Below are positions 10,530 to 21,704 of a DNA stretch of 62,000 nt, one piece after another. The stretch spans positions 79,717,574 through 79,779,573 of the forward strand of contig NC_087063.1 in NCBI RefSeq assembly GCF_963678635.1, in the 5' to 3' direction. Below the pieces are notes generated by a model. It was given only the letters and a program-made list of their open reading frames with translations. It did no database searches and had not been told where the DNA came from. Position numbers and translations under genes: made by a program. Position 1 is the first letter of the stretch, and each line of letters opens with the position of its first letter. This DNA is from Symsagittifera roscoffensis (Eukaryota; Xenacoelomorpha; Acoela; Convolutidae).

Positions 10530-12940
10530 GGTTGTTCTGAGAACGGAAATTAGTGGTATGTGGCTGTTCTATAATCTATTCATACGTCTCGTCTACATTT
10601 GGTTGTTGTGCTACAATGTGGGTAACTGGATTTGTGGGTATCTATGACTTGTAGAGATGTGCTCTGTTAGGGATATGTTCCTGTAATTTCGTGGTACTAA
10701 AGATAATTGATGGTCATTTTGTAAGGTATGTAACTGTGGTGCAGTAAGTGTCGTGTTTTTATTGTCTTGTGAATCATCATATGTATTGGGTGTGGTTGAT
10801 AGTTTTTTATTGTATTCACTTATTTGAGCGTCGAAAAGTATTTTGTTAATTGAGGTTGAAAAGATTCCGCAAAATCATGCGAAAAGTATGCGTATTACAC
10901 TTGCTTGTTTGTTTACTTGTGAGAGTATTGCGCATGTATTATGTATTACTTTCAATAATGAAAAGAGAAATCCAAAGAATTACACATTGCATGTAATATC
11001 GTCAATCTTTCTAAGATGTAGTAGGGCCATCCCAGAAAGGCGAGTAGTTCATTTCTTAAATTTAGAAAACTAAAGATGTTGATGGGTGATATATCTTGTG
11101 GACTGTATTTTTTACCGTTTAAAAAAAGTAATTTTTATATCTGTAAAGTATCCACTGTAGTCTTGTGTGTAGATGTCTGAAAAACCAGCGATTTCTGCAA
11201 GTTATCTTAAATTTTGGTCGATGGATTGTCCTTGTGTTGTGTCCATTTTTGTGAGGAGTTCTTGAAATTGTTGTGTGCGGATGTGATGTTGCTGATCTAT
11301 TTTAGAGTTTATACATATTGATTGTCAATCTATATTTTGGTTTCTTGCAATAGCTTTAAAACATTCTGGTGAAAATTTCGTTAATGGTGGCATAAATTTA
11401 GGATATGGTTGGAGAATATAATATTTGTCTTGATCGGTGTTTAATTGTACAATCTTGAACTTGAACACAATTTGAAATGTGATATGTTGGATTTGGTTTA
11501 AATATTAGTTTTCCTGTTTTCATGTCGAAACCTTTTCCGTATTCGACAAGAATTTTTGAGTATTGTGTTTTATAAAAAGAAGTGTTATATTTGCAAACGA
11601 GTTCTGTTTCTGGGTAGATTTGAAAACGTGTTATTTTAAGTTTTGTTTTATTGACATTTTTGAAACATTGATTATTTTTTATGATTTTTTTCAGGGTTTT
11701 TTCATCATAAGGGGTGGACTCAATAAAGTATTTTCGATGAAATTTAATCATTCTTGCGTTTACTTTTTGCAACTTGAAATGTGGTACACGTGTCTTCGGG
11801 GAACCAAACAATTGTTGCTTGTGTTCTTGTGGTTGAATCGCAATATCCTTGGTCGTTTTTACAAGGTAATTGTATTCTTTGATGAATAATAGTGTCATCT
11901 TTCAACTCTCGTGTTAATTGTACTTTTTCTATTTCGTTTTTCCGATCAAAAAACAATTTCTTGATATCCTTTGTTTTTTGTGTCAGCTTTGCAATTAGAA
12001 GGGTTGTTTATTCCAATGTGTGGTACCCAATTATAATCACGGAGACCATAAGTTAATTGTCCATGTGCATCGTGGAATGGGTATTTGTTATCTTATTTTA
12101 TATGACCTTGGTATCTTTTAAATTCCGAGTCTGGGAAAACTTGAAAATATACCAGTTTTCGGTTTGTGCCTTTATTTGTGGTAAACTTTAATCAATTAAG
12201 TTCGTTTTTCGATCTTCAGGGCTAAGATGTAAAAGTCTTTCTATATTACTTTGATAGAAAGATTCGTGATCACGTCTATTTTTGTTTCCATTTGCGACTT
12301 GGGAACAATGTGGTTTTTCTCGGAGAATTTTATTGAAAACTTGTATCCTGTTAATGTTGTAGCTCGGGTTTTTGAAAAAAGTGTGGCTATTATTTTTGTT
12401 GTTTCTATTTCTTGTGGCTCAGATTCGCATTGATTCACTTGATTTATGTAGTGTTTTTTGTTCATTTTCTTCACAGTCATAGTGTGTGACTAATAAATCT
12501 TGCGGTCCTGTTCGAAGGGAAGGGTTTTTATGATTTGTTGTTTCTGAAAAATTAAAAAAATGTAGGGTCTGAAAGAGAAAAATTAATAAAAATTACATGT
12601 GTAGGATAGTCCTGAATAGGGATTATAGAATGTGATGTATCCAAGTGTCTTTCTTGTATATCTATCGTATTTATAGATAATTTCTGATGTGATAAATGGG
12701 AGAGGTAATGGTTGAGCTGTTATATTTGATGGAGCTAAGGGGAGCGGGTGATGTACTAGATTGTTTAATTTTACTGTTATTTCAATTTTAGGTGTTGAAT
12801 TGTCTTGTGTCAGGATTTGTATATTGTGTTCTTGAATGTCTTTATGAATGTCGTGTTTCTTTTGTAATCAGTTGAGTGTCCAGATATGTAGTCTGTTACT
12901 GTCGAGCTGTTGACCGAATAGTGGAGGAGGTGCTACGAAT
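10530..12940 (-). pseudogene. Element A env-like glycoprotein remnant (left copy)
   Basis: The region lies between pol and ORF4, where env sits in env-bearing gypsy-class elements. The longest intact piece is 11398-11898 and contains the motif TRFQIYPETE, also found in element B. An upstream piece at 12241-12480 is likewise shared with B. About 530 bp of the most conserved core, present in the right copy at 24930-25470, is missing and replaced by a short filler. Several stops and frameshifts mean it cannot encode a full protein. The family resembles surface glycoproteins captured from negative-strand RNA viruses, most like chuvirus-type proteins as I recall them. That assignment is tentative. 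Confidence 0.5.
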
Positions 12941-14552
12941 GTGTTCCAATCTAATCGTAGGGGTGTAATATTGGTTAAATGTTCCTTATATATATCGTTT
13001 ATATTTGTAAGAAAGTTTGGAGGAAATCATGTGGTTGATATCTGTTTGATTGAAGGGGTTGAAGGAAGTGAGAGGGTTTCTGGTAGTGACAGAGATGTTT
13101 CTGATGAGATATCTATTGGTTCATTTACCAAGTTTGGTTCACCTTGAGTGAAAGCTTTCATCATCCAATGTGGGAGATGTTGTGTTGAAATTGGGGGTTT
13201 AAAGCGATTTTCATGAATTTGTTCGGATATGAGGGTTGATCCTAAGTAGTCCGATGGTATGTTCGAAAAATATAACTTGGATTTCTTGTTCTATTAATGT
13301 TTTGCCGAAGGGAAGGGTATATATTATACATGGGTTCGTTTTGTGGTTTGCGTAGGGGTGCCTGGAGAACTACATGTTCTAAAGGTTCTGATAATATTGG
13401 ATGTCTTTCTTCAAATGTATATGGGTTTTCTTGAAATGAAATACGTGTTGATGAATGAGGGTGGTTTGTCTGACTGGACATTGGTGTTTTTGGAGATTCC
13501 TGGGATGTGGTACTCTCTGGGGCTTTTTGTGTAGCAATTTTGAAAGATTCTTTAAATTTTTTACCTACGTAGAAAAATTATGTTGAATAAATAACATTCT
13601 TCTATGAAAATGATTAGAAATATTGTTGGCATTGCAAAGGTTATTATTGTTTTTTTTTAATAGATTCGCATATTGTCAGAATTAGGGAAATTAGAAATGT
13701 GAAAAAATATAACTTAAAGAAGGAAAATGTTTTCCTTGTTGAAAAGTTGTCTTATCATTTAGGTAGTTGTTGAAATATCGTACGTGAGGAGGTGGTCACG
13801 AATTTTTGAAAAATTGAGGTAAGTTTTGCGTAGTGAATAGAAAATTATGAAGAGTAAGAGAAATAATGGGAAAGTGCATCAATGATGAAAGTTATGATGA
13901 TATGAAAAAAGCTTGATGCGATTGAAAAAAGTTTTGTAGTTGTAATTTTTAGAAAACTGACTGATTCGGAAAGAAGCATTTGAGAAATGATTCGTTCTTC
14001 CCCCTTTTTTTTCAGTGTGAACGGATTTTTTTTTGATTTTTGACAAGTGGGTTAAATATTGGCAATTTTTGGTAAAGAAAAGTCTGGAGGTCAAGTAGTG
14101 TGCTTCTTGATTTTGTTTTTATTTATTGAATGATCGGGGGTATTTAGGAGTTATTCGTTTCTTAGGCTAAATGGTCATGTCCTTTTTTCTTTAGGCTGAT
14201 TTAAATTTTTTACTTATAGGAATTTGGAGTGTAAGTTGGGACAATATTGTTGATTTTTGTACCAGTTGATAGGGGAGAGTTGTAATATTTAGATTTTGTT
14301 TATTCCGGTTGTCAAATACGAGCTTGTTGCTTATTTTTGGCTGGAGGTCCTTTAGTTATAATTATATATATTGTTGAGCTTTGCAAAGTGTCGGCTAAAA
14401 ACGTGGTGTCAGAATGAGGTGATCTTTAGATGGCTTCTGATTGGCTGGATTTGAACTAGTTGTTCAAGGGTGTCAGCATGAATTTATAGAAAAGAAAGGA
14501 AGTAGTTACTTTGTTTCTGAAAGTTTAAAAATGATAATTAATAGGAAGGAGG
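12941..14552 (-). other. Element A pol-env spacer, proline/serine-rich frames
   Basis: Between the end of pol and the env-like region the minus strand carries broken hydrophilic frames such as 13242-13481, rich in Pro, Ser, Asn and Arg. A similar Pro-rich stretch occupies 57100-57900 in element B. It may be the env N-terminus or a separate small ORF. The part at 13500-14550 shows nothing recognisable. Confidence 0.35.
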
Positions 14553-15254
14553 TTATTGGAATTCAACTTTCTTTAATTTTTTAGATTTTGGAATGAACAT
14601 TTTGTAATCTTTTCGTGGTTGATTTCGAATTCGTGATGATTGTCGTTGTTGAGAGGTTTCTTCACTTCCTGTGGTAAACTTTCTTCTTTTATATTTCGGT
14701 TTTTTCTTTGTTTTTGGTATATTTGTTTCTTTCGTATTTCTTGGGATTTTTGTCGAGTGTTTTTGTTATTTTTTTTTATGTGGGTATGGTTTATTTAATT
14801 GGCATGTTATGCAATCTTTGCATAATACTTTGATATCTGTTTGGGTTATTTGTTTTTTTTTCATATTTATTGGGATTTTTGTCAAGTGTTCTTGTTTTTT
14901 TTTTGTTTTTAGAGTTTGCGGTGAACAATTTGTATCTATTGTTTGTTTTTGACTATTGCCTGAGTTGTTGTTGACAACTTTAAGTCCTGTAAACGAAAAT
15001 AACTGTGTAAATGCGCGAAGAGCGTATTCTTTTGGGTAGTATGATAAACAATTGTGTCTGTGTTGAAAAATTTTTTTTTCTTCATTTGAATCAATAAGTT
15101 TATATGCTGCATCAGTGGGTTTGTCAATAGTTTGAAATGGTCCTTTTCGGATTGGTTGTAATTTTTTAGGTATTCTTTTTTGTATTACAATGTTTAGGAT
15201 TAAGACAAATGTTCCAATTTTTAAATTTGTAGCTGGTGTGAACCGTGAATTCAT
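14553..15254 (-). pseudogene. Element A integrase C-terminal domain and pol end
   Basis: The frame at 14766-15254 carries a GPY/F-type integrase C-terminal module (GPFQTIDKPTDAAYKL) followed by YYPKEYALR and a basic tail. A further basic stretch (RNQPRKDYKMFIPKSK) precedes a stop at 14553-14555, which I take as the original end of pol. Inserted in the tail, at about 14780-14832, is a second copy of the zinc-binding CxxC segment of integrase, whose first copy lies at 16028-16082. This is an internal duplication. Confidence 0.6.
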
Positions 15255-15524
15255 TTGGGAATGAATATTCTGTTTTGCTAATAGCTTTTTGGCTAAATTT
15301 CGATAAATTTCATTGTTTTTTATCTCTGTTTAAAATCCATTCAGTATGTGTGTCGGAGGCTAATTTCATAATTTGCGGGTGATGTAATTGATCTTCGTCG
15401 TGTGTATGTAATAGTAGATTAAAAAACATTGATAATTGTGTGGGTTGGCAATAATCTTTGCGCTTTCTGAGGATTTTGCTGTGCACATTACTGGTTTCCG
15501 TGGTTTTTGATTAAAAAACATTTC

Positions 15525-15985
15525 TTAAGGTGATACTCTTAAGTTTGTTGTTGTTTGTTTATTGTAAGCCAAAGGGAATAACTGTACATCTGTTGACCAT
15601 TCAGTATACTTTGTATCATTTCCATTTATGATACATCTGAGGTATTCTTGTAGTGAAGGGTTCAATCCTTCGACTAGACCAGTAGTCCTAGGGGCATGAG
15701 ATGTTCGTGGTTTGTGATTGATGTTATGTAGATGGCATAATATGATTATTTCGTTATTAATGAACTCAGTGCAATTGTCTGTGACAAGGATTTCTGGTAA
15801 TTCGAATTTCGCAATCCAGTGTTCATAAAGTGCAGTGTTCATAAAGTGTTGTATATGCATAATAGGCATTACAATGAGGTACTGGGTTGAGCGCTACGAA
15901 GTGTGACCTTTATATAAGATTTTCCTTCTGAAGAGGGTGGTTCTGGTCCTTTTGTATCGAATGAGGTTCTGTGGTTAAAGTATAA
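15525..15985 (-). pseudogene. Element A integrase catalytic core (inactive)
   Basis: A DDE integrase core of the Ty3/gypsy type is visible. The second aspartate lies in LVTDNCTEF, where the usual glycine after DN is cysteine. The catalytic glutamate lies in GLVEGLN. The block that should hold the first aspartate is deleted: the frame jumps straight from the GKSYI region to the following strand near 15905-15925. Such an enzyme could not catalyse strand transfer. Confidence 0.65.
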
Positions 15986-16027
15986 ATTGGGCCTTTAAAA
16001 TCTTGTTTTTCTGCTTTTTGCTTTTGA

Positions 16028-16423
16028 TGTGGGTATGGTTTATTTAATTGGCATGTTTTGCAATTATTGCCTAATACTTTGATCAAAATTGGAGCATTTG
16101 GAATGTAAAAATTTGAATGAAACTTGAGTATGTTTTTTTTCTGATCCTGCAGAACCTTTAGCGTTTAAGGAATGTGAAATGTGAAATGCTAGGAGTAACA
16201 TACTTTGTGGTAAACATGGCACTTTTAATTCATATGTTTGATATTCTAAAAATTTTGTGTTCTCATTTCTGGATGCATTATTGAAATTTCTAAAGTATCT
16301 TAGAAGGACTTTGTTTCCTCGAATTGTCATATCTACTTTTATGGGTTTTGTTTCATAAATGTGCCAAGACTTTATTTGGCTAATGACAGGATCAAGGTTT
16401 TGGTATTTTTTATAGTAGTTCAA
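16028..16423 (-). pseudogene. Element A integrase zinc-binding (HHCC) region
   Basis: The frame at 16064-16423 contains the H-x3-H pair (HISHS) preceded by the usual run of hydrophobic residues. After a frame break the CxxC pair appears as NCKTCQLNKPYPH at about 16030-16070. Together they form the N-terminal zinc-binding domain preceding an integrase core. A frameshift separates the two halves. Confidence 0.55.
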
Positions 16424-16591
16424 GTTAATTTTTCTGTATTTGACAAAAAGATGGTTTCAATTACTAACTTTGAGAGAGGTATGTCACCTAGAGGATCATG
16501 GATGTTAATAACTTAATTTTTGAATCGGTGTCTTTTGAATCTGTATCTGGAGGTCCTGATAAATTCAAATTATCAGTTAGATTTTCTTTTT

Positions 16592-17330
16592 CTATTGAAG
16601 ATTTTCATTTTCTGTCCTGTTTATTTTTTTTGAGTGGTTTTTTTGTGTGTTGATTTTGATCCATGATGAAAATGGTATCTGTTTAAATGTAGAGTTTTCT
16701 AAGAAGTCTACTTCGTACTGATTATTTTGGAAATCTAAATATAATGGAAAATGTTGTAAGTTGTTGATTTGTGATTGATCAATGTCAGTTTTTGCTGCAT
16801 ATTTGCATTCTAGTCTTGGTGATGTTTCGTCTTTTGCAAGAAAAAATTGAAAACTTTGTGAAATTTCTTCTGTTGTTTTTCTTGTTAATAATTCAGGTGG
16901 TGTGTTTCTACTGAGTTTTTCTGGTAGTGCAAGAGTTTTTCCTGCTGTCCAAACTTTTTGTAGGTTTAAGAATTTAATTAAAATCAATTGAATTCTATAA
17001 ACTCTATAATTTGGATTTGATTTCTGTGTGAAAAGAAAATTCATTGGCTTACGGTCTGTAAAGAGAACTGTTGGATGTATTGATCCAAGTATTAAAAATT
17101 CATATTCTGTGAGAATGTAATTTATAGCTGTGCATTCTCTCATAAATGTAGAGAGTCTAAGTTCAGCTTGTGTAAAATGTCTTGAGTTTGCTGAAATCAG
17201 ATTCATTTTATTTGTTTCACTCTCTGATTGTAATAATGCTGGCCGATGCCAAATTTTGGGGCGTCGCACATAGCATAAAATGGTTGATCTGGATCTGGAA
17301 TGGTGTTTGATATTTGTTCAGTGAGAAGTG
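16592..17330 (-). pseudogene. Element A RNase H domain and tether
   Basis: The 225-codon open frame covers most of a retroviral-type RNase H. The first aspartate occurs upstream as MCDAPKFGIG in another frame; the glutamate is in AELRLSTFMRE and the next aspartate in LFTDRKP. The remainder is the linker to integrase, ending in a Lys/Asn-rich stretch. A frameshift close to 17269 separates the first catalytic residue from the rest. Confidence 0.65.
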
Positions 17331-17399
17331 TTATTTTGCTGTCTGTGAAAATTGTAAAATTGTCTTAAGTATAGTTGCATTGTATAGACTGTTTACTTA

Positions 17400-18250
17400 G
17401 GAAATTAAGCATTCTTCGATTTTCTTTTTATTCTATGGAAGTTGAAGCTTTATGATTTCGTCTATCCGGAATTGTAATGGAGTGATCGTATTTCCTTTGT
17501 ATTTCCTTGTGATTTATCCGGGCAGCATTCATGTTTTCTTTAAGTAGTAATTGATGATATTTTCTAAGATTTTAAACATTTCGTTTTTTGTCTCTGATTG
17601 CCTGAAATCATCGTCTTAATATGTTATGACATTTTTACTGAGAAAGAGTGGTCGAAAACATTTTGCTCATAAATGTTGACAACGCTGCTGGTCCTATGGA
17701 GATTCCATAGAAAAGTCTATTAAGTCCGTATTGTTGGTATCCAATGACGAATTGTGTTAAGCGTCGTGATTGTTCATCTAGTGGCATATGACTGTTTGCA
17801 CTGTTCATCTCAGCTGTTGTGAAATATTTTCCATTTATCTTTGTGAGAATAACTTGAATTGGTTCTATAGGCCAATTACATTTAGATTCATCAATGAATG
17901 CGTTGAGATATCTTGCGTCTAGTACTATTTTAAATTATTCTCCTTTAGCTAAAATAATAATGAGATTTATCAATCTGTTTCCCTTTGGTTGTTCTTCTTT
18001 ATTTACTGGGGAATTAATTTCATATTGTTCTAGTACATCTAGTAATATATTAACTTTGTCTTGCAAGTGAATTGGGACTTACATTGCTCGTTGTTTTTTG
18101 AAAATTGCGTCAGATTTCAGAGGTAGGTGTAGTGGTGAATTTAATTTTCCAACATCAAATTTGGACGTGGCGTAAACCATTGGGTATCTTGGGTATTTGT
18201 TTAAATTCTTTTTGTGTAATTTGAGAAATTTGAAAGAAAATTGAACAGTG
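17400..18250 (-). pseudogene. Element A reverse transcriptase (inactive)
   Basis: Minus-strand translation gives clear RT blocks. LDARYLN is followed by motif A, read as FTTAEMNSA with Glu (17809-17811) where the catalytic Asp is expected. A motif-B-like stretch reads LFYGISIGPAALS. The YxDD box has a TAA at 17616-17618, so it reads Tyr-stop-Asp-Asp. A further stop interrupts the fingers upstream. Block order and sequence style place it in the Ty3/gypsy (Metaviridae) class. Neither polymerase nor full-length pol can be made from this copy. Confidence 0.75.
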
Positions 18251-18781
18251 TGAGGAATTTTTGTTGTTCCTTGTGGTATTTTGATATCTGAAATGTCGGT
18301 CCAAAATAAGGTGTTTTTATAAAAAAAGTCGTTGTTCCTTATTTTATTACTTATTATGTTATTAATTGATCATTCTTCAAATTTAGTAATTTCGAAATAT
18401 TACTTACTCTATATGCTACTTCTAATGTGGAAGAAATTGTTGCATTTGTTTCGCAATAACTTAGATGTCCAAGAAGTAATGTTATTTTGTATGTATACAT
18501 GTAACGAAATTATATCTGAGTTTCTATTTTTCGTGTATTTGATGGATGAGATTGTTACTCGGAATATTTTGTAAATTGGCTTCATGTCAAGGTCTGACAT
18601 ATATAGCCGTTGTTTGTTCTGTTTCATGTTATATTGATGGAGTTGATTTACTGAAAAAATTTATCCATATGCTGCTAGTGGTTTCAGGTGTTTTCGTTCT
18701 TGTTCATATTTAGTGTAGAAGTAGGAGAAAAATGGCTGTTGTTTACTTAGTCTTTGGAAGAATGTAACTGAGTGTTTTATT

Positions 18782-18926
18782 TTGTGCATTTGTCTTTTAT
18801 GTGTATTTTGCTATTTAAAATATTAATAGTAGGAATATATTTAGTAATGTGAGTGTTTTTGTTGTGCATTTGTCTTTTGTGTTTAATTTGCTCTTTAAAA
18901 TATTAATAGTAGGAATATATCTAGTG
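18782..18926. repeat. 80-bp tandem duplication
   Basis: A unit beginning ttgtgcatttgtctttt and containing aatattaatagtaggaatat is repeated with an offset of 80 bp (starts at 18782 and 18862). Copies differ at several bases. Confidence 0.8.
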
Positions 18927-19170
18927 ACAAAAGGTATTCAATGATATTGTATTTTAAATGTGTGATATGGAATGTTTGTTTGAAAGTTTTGGTTAAAAGT
19001 TTATTCTGTTCCATTGTTCGAGTGGGAATAAGGAAGAGTTGGATTTTTCCAAAATTAGTTAAGCTTGATCCATGTTCTGTAGCTAATTTGTTTGAGGTTT
19101 TTGGGGGTATTAAATTTGGAAGTAAAGTTTGTTTTTCATTCCAGGTGGAAATGTTTAATTTATCTGATTC

Positions 19171-19228
19171 TGAAAAATCAATTCTGAAAAATCAATTCAA
19201 AAAATCGAATTATTGAAAAATCAATTCT
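19171..19228. repeat. 14-bp tandem repeat
   Basis: About four imperfect copies of tgaaaaatcaattc run in tandem. They fall in the protease region and add to its disruption. Confidence 0.7.
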
Positions 19229-19654
19229 GAGGTCTGGTGATTGAAAATCTTTATTTTTTGAAATTTCTAAAAGAAATGGTTTTGTCCAAATTTTTTCGTC
19301 GGGTAGTTGTATTTTATTTGATGCGTTTTGATATGCACTATTTGTGCTTGAATTTACTTTAAGTTCTCGTTCAGTATATTTTTTTTTCTTGAATATTATC
19401 AGGGTTTTGGAGATGTTTATTATTGTTTTGGTAATAATTTGGTTCTATTAGTTTCTTCAGTTTATTTACTTGGTTAATTTGTCTTTGATGTTTAGGTGTA
19501 CTACTTCTATACTTTTGTTGTGAAATCTGATATTGTGTTTTATTTCTGTGCGGTGACTTAGAATATATCTTTTTGCAATTTGAATATCTAAAACTTCGAT
19601 TCTCGGAATTTTCACGTGATCTATTGTGATAATAATTATAGTTTAATCTGTTGT

Positions 19655-21700
19655 TTAAACAGTTTCGTGATCTGTTGTTTTGATATTGTCTTTTCCTGTT
19701 ATTTGAATAGTTTCTGTTTCTATTGTATCAGGAGTTTCTAGAACAATCATTTGAATAATATCTGTTTCGGATGTTTGAGTTTGAATGGTTCCCGTTATAA
19801 ATTGAGTAGTTGCTTCTATTTGAATTTGATCTAGAATAATTATTTCGATATTGATAGTTTTGACTGTTTGGTCGACTATTTCTATTTTGTGAGAAATTTC
19901 GTAACTTTTTTTGGTCTGTAGATCTTTCACGATAGTTATATCTGGTCTGTGGAGTGATTATTGTCTAGAGACGTTATAGATATCGGGAATTGGTTTTCTT
20001 GAACTATTTTCACTGTGAATGTTTTTGTGTTGGTAGCTTTTCATGTGTTGGTAAAAAGATTTATTTGGTTCTCTATGTTTTTGTGGTTTGTTCTGATTAT
20101 CTTGTTGTTTTTCTCTGCATTCAGCAATGCAACGTCCGTATCTATGGCAATAGTTACACCATTTTTCGAATGATGGTTTGCCTTTAAATTTTGGGTTTTT
20201 CTCGCAGATTTTTTAATATTTGAGTGATTTTTTCAGCTAGTTCAGTGTCAGAGTCATGAATATGATTTATTTTTGAAGTAGTGGTTTGAATGTTATTTTT
20301 ATTTTGTAATTTTAAATTTTCTGTTTCTTCCAGCTCCATAATGCTTTCAGCTCGTTCTATTTTATCTACTAGTTTTCTCAAGTCTACAAAGGGTTTTCGA
20401 ATTGAAGAGGGATGTGATGCTCTCTTTTTTATTGCTATTTTTTGTAATTGTGATGTAAGAGGCATCATTAAAATTTCTGTCATTTTTGTATTCTTATAAT
20501 CATGCGTATTAAGGGAATATGCTTTTTTACTAGTGTTTCAATTCTTATGGTAAGTTGTTTAATTGTTTCGTTTGGGATTCTACGAATTTCAATGCATAAA
20601 ACTCTTTGGTGTGGTTTGTTTCTTTCTGAGTCGAATTTTTTTAAAAAATCTTGTGTGACTCTTTTCCAGTCTGATTTGATATCTATATGTAAAACTGAAA
20701 ACTCTTTTTGGGCTGCGCCATCAGGTGTCGTTTGGATCAGAGCTATGCGTCTATGTATCGAATTTTGATGAAGTGGTGTTTTTACTGGTTCAGGTCCAAT
20801 AGTTAAAATCAAATTCGCTGTGACTGCATTTAAAAAATCTTCTACTGAATGTTCGGGATCTATTCCTGTGAATACTATTAATGGCTTATTTGAAGATATT
20901 GAGGATCCACCCATAAGGTATGGTTTCATATCCAGTCCTAGTGATTCTGCGGCATTTGGTATTTGAGAAAAATTTGTAAGTTGAGTCTTTGTTATTTCGG
21001 GTTGCTGTAGATATTATGGTACTGGGATTTTATTTTGCATATGAGTTGATTGATAATTTTAAGTTTTCACTGTGTTTTGTAATTGAAAACACAGTGAAAA
21101 CTTATGATCTGAGAAGTTATTTGTTTAGATGTCTTTTGCTTATTTGTTTGTCTTGATGTTGTTACTGGTCTAAATTTTTGATAGTCCATCTGTGAAATTT
21201 TTGGAATAACTGAAGGTTGCACTGTCGATTGTATAGTTGTTTGTGGAAATACTGTGTTTTTGTTTTTTGGAGTTGTAAGTGTTGGATGAATAGCAGAAAT
21301 GCTTTGTTGTGTTGCTGTAGACACTGTTTCAACTATTTCTTAATTTACGAAGTGTGATGGAGTTTGATAATCTTGTTGTGTAAAACTTCTTTTTCCGTTT
21401 AAATTTTCTTGATTAATAATTATAGAGTTTAAATTATTATTTCCTTCTCTATCAGTGAATTTTGAACTATAGTTCATAAGTGTTGCATCAATAGTAAGTG
21501 GAGTTATTCTAACATCATTTTAATAAGTGGAAATTGTGCTTATTGCTTGTCTTGAGATGTCAGTTGGTATATTAATAAATGATTGATGAGACCATTCAGG
21601 TTTCCAAGCATAATATGTATCGTCTGCCAATGTAGTTTCATCGTCTGAATTTTGTGGTTGAAAACTTTTTCTTGCTTGTGATATAAGGTCAATAATATGA
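19655..21700 (-). pseudogene. Element A gag (capsid and degenerate zinc knuckle)
   Basis: The frame at 20480-20929 has the look of a retrotransposon capsid: a block with SVEDFLNAV, then DWKRVTQDFLKKFDSERN and a run of basic and hydrophobic helices. It continues after a frameshift in 20184-20483 (a charged helix with ESIMELEE). A zinc knuckle follows at about 20120-20163, read as CNYCHRYGRCIAEC: the spacing C-x2-C-x4-x-x4-C is kept but the histidine is arginine. Upstream frames at 21067-21324 and to about 21700 give a Thr/Ser/Gln-rich N-terminus. Stops and frameshifts make it non-coding. Confidence 0.6.
21060..21104. repeat. Perfect 19-bp hairpin
   Basis: Bases 21060-21078 pair exactly with 21086-21104 around the 7-nt loop gtaattg. 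The sequence lies inside the gag region and breaks its frame. It looks like a local fold-back duplication rather than a gene part. Confidence 0.9.
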
Positions 21701-21704
21701 AAAA

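Larger units (their letters stand above)
1..12188. repeat. Left arm of a giant inverted repeat
   Basis: Reading this segment as reverse complement reproduces 24224-36789 and then, after skipping the BEL insertion, 43394-43629. Matching landmarks include the receptor exon, the SINE, the AT-rich block near 7700, ORF4 and env. The arms differ by scattered substitutions (a few percent by eye) and by indels: the BEL insertion, a 127-bp insertion, an env deletion and a 45-bp tandem copy. Similarity stops at 12188 only because the right contig starts there. At base 1 it runs off the window, so the repeat is longer than seen. It may be a true palindrome or a misplaced alternative haplotype. Confidence 0.9.
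18251..19640 (-). pseudogene. Element A protease/RT-connecting region, decayed
   Basis: This lies between the gag zinc knuckle and RT, where the aspartic protease belongs. Short coherent pieces are seen, for example the frame at 18409-18627 and the segment reading PTRTMEQNKL near 19020. The D-S/T-G active site was not located. Two small tandem duplications interrupt it, at 18782-18926 and 19171-19228. Confidence 0.4.

Noticed and set aside
11563-11889. Plus-strand 108-residue ORF
   Set aside because: It lies opposite the env-like frame with typical antisense Phe/Cys-rich composition.
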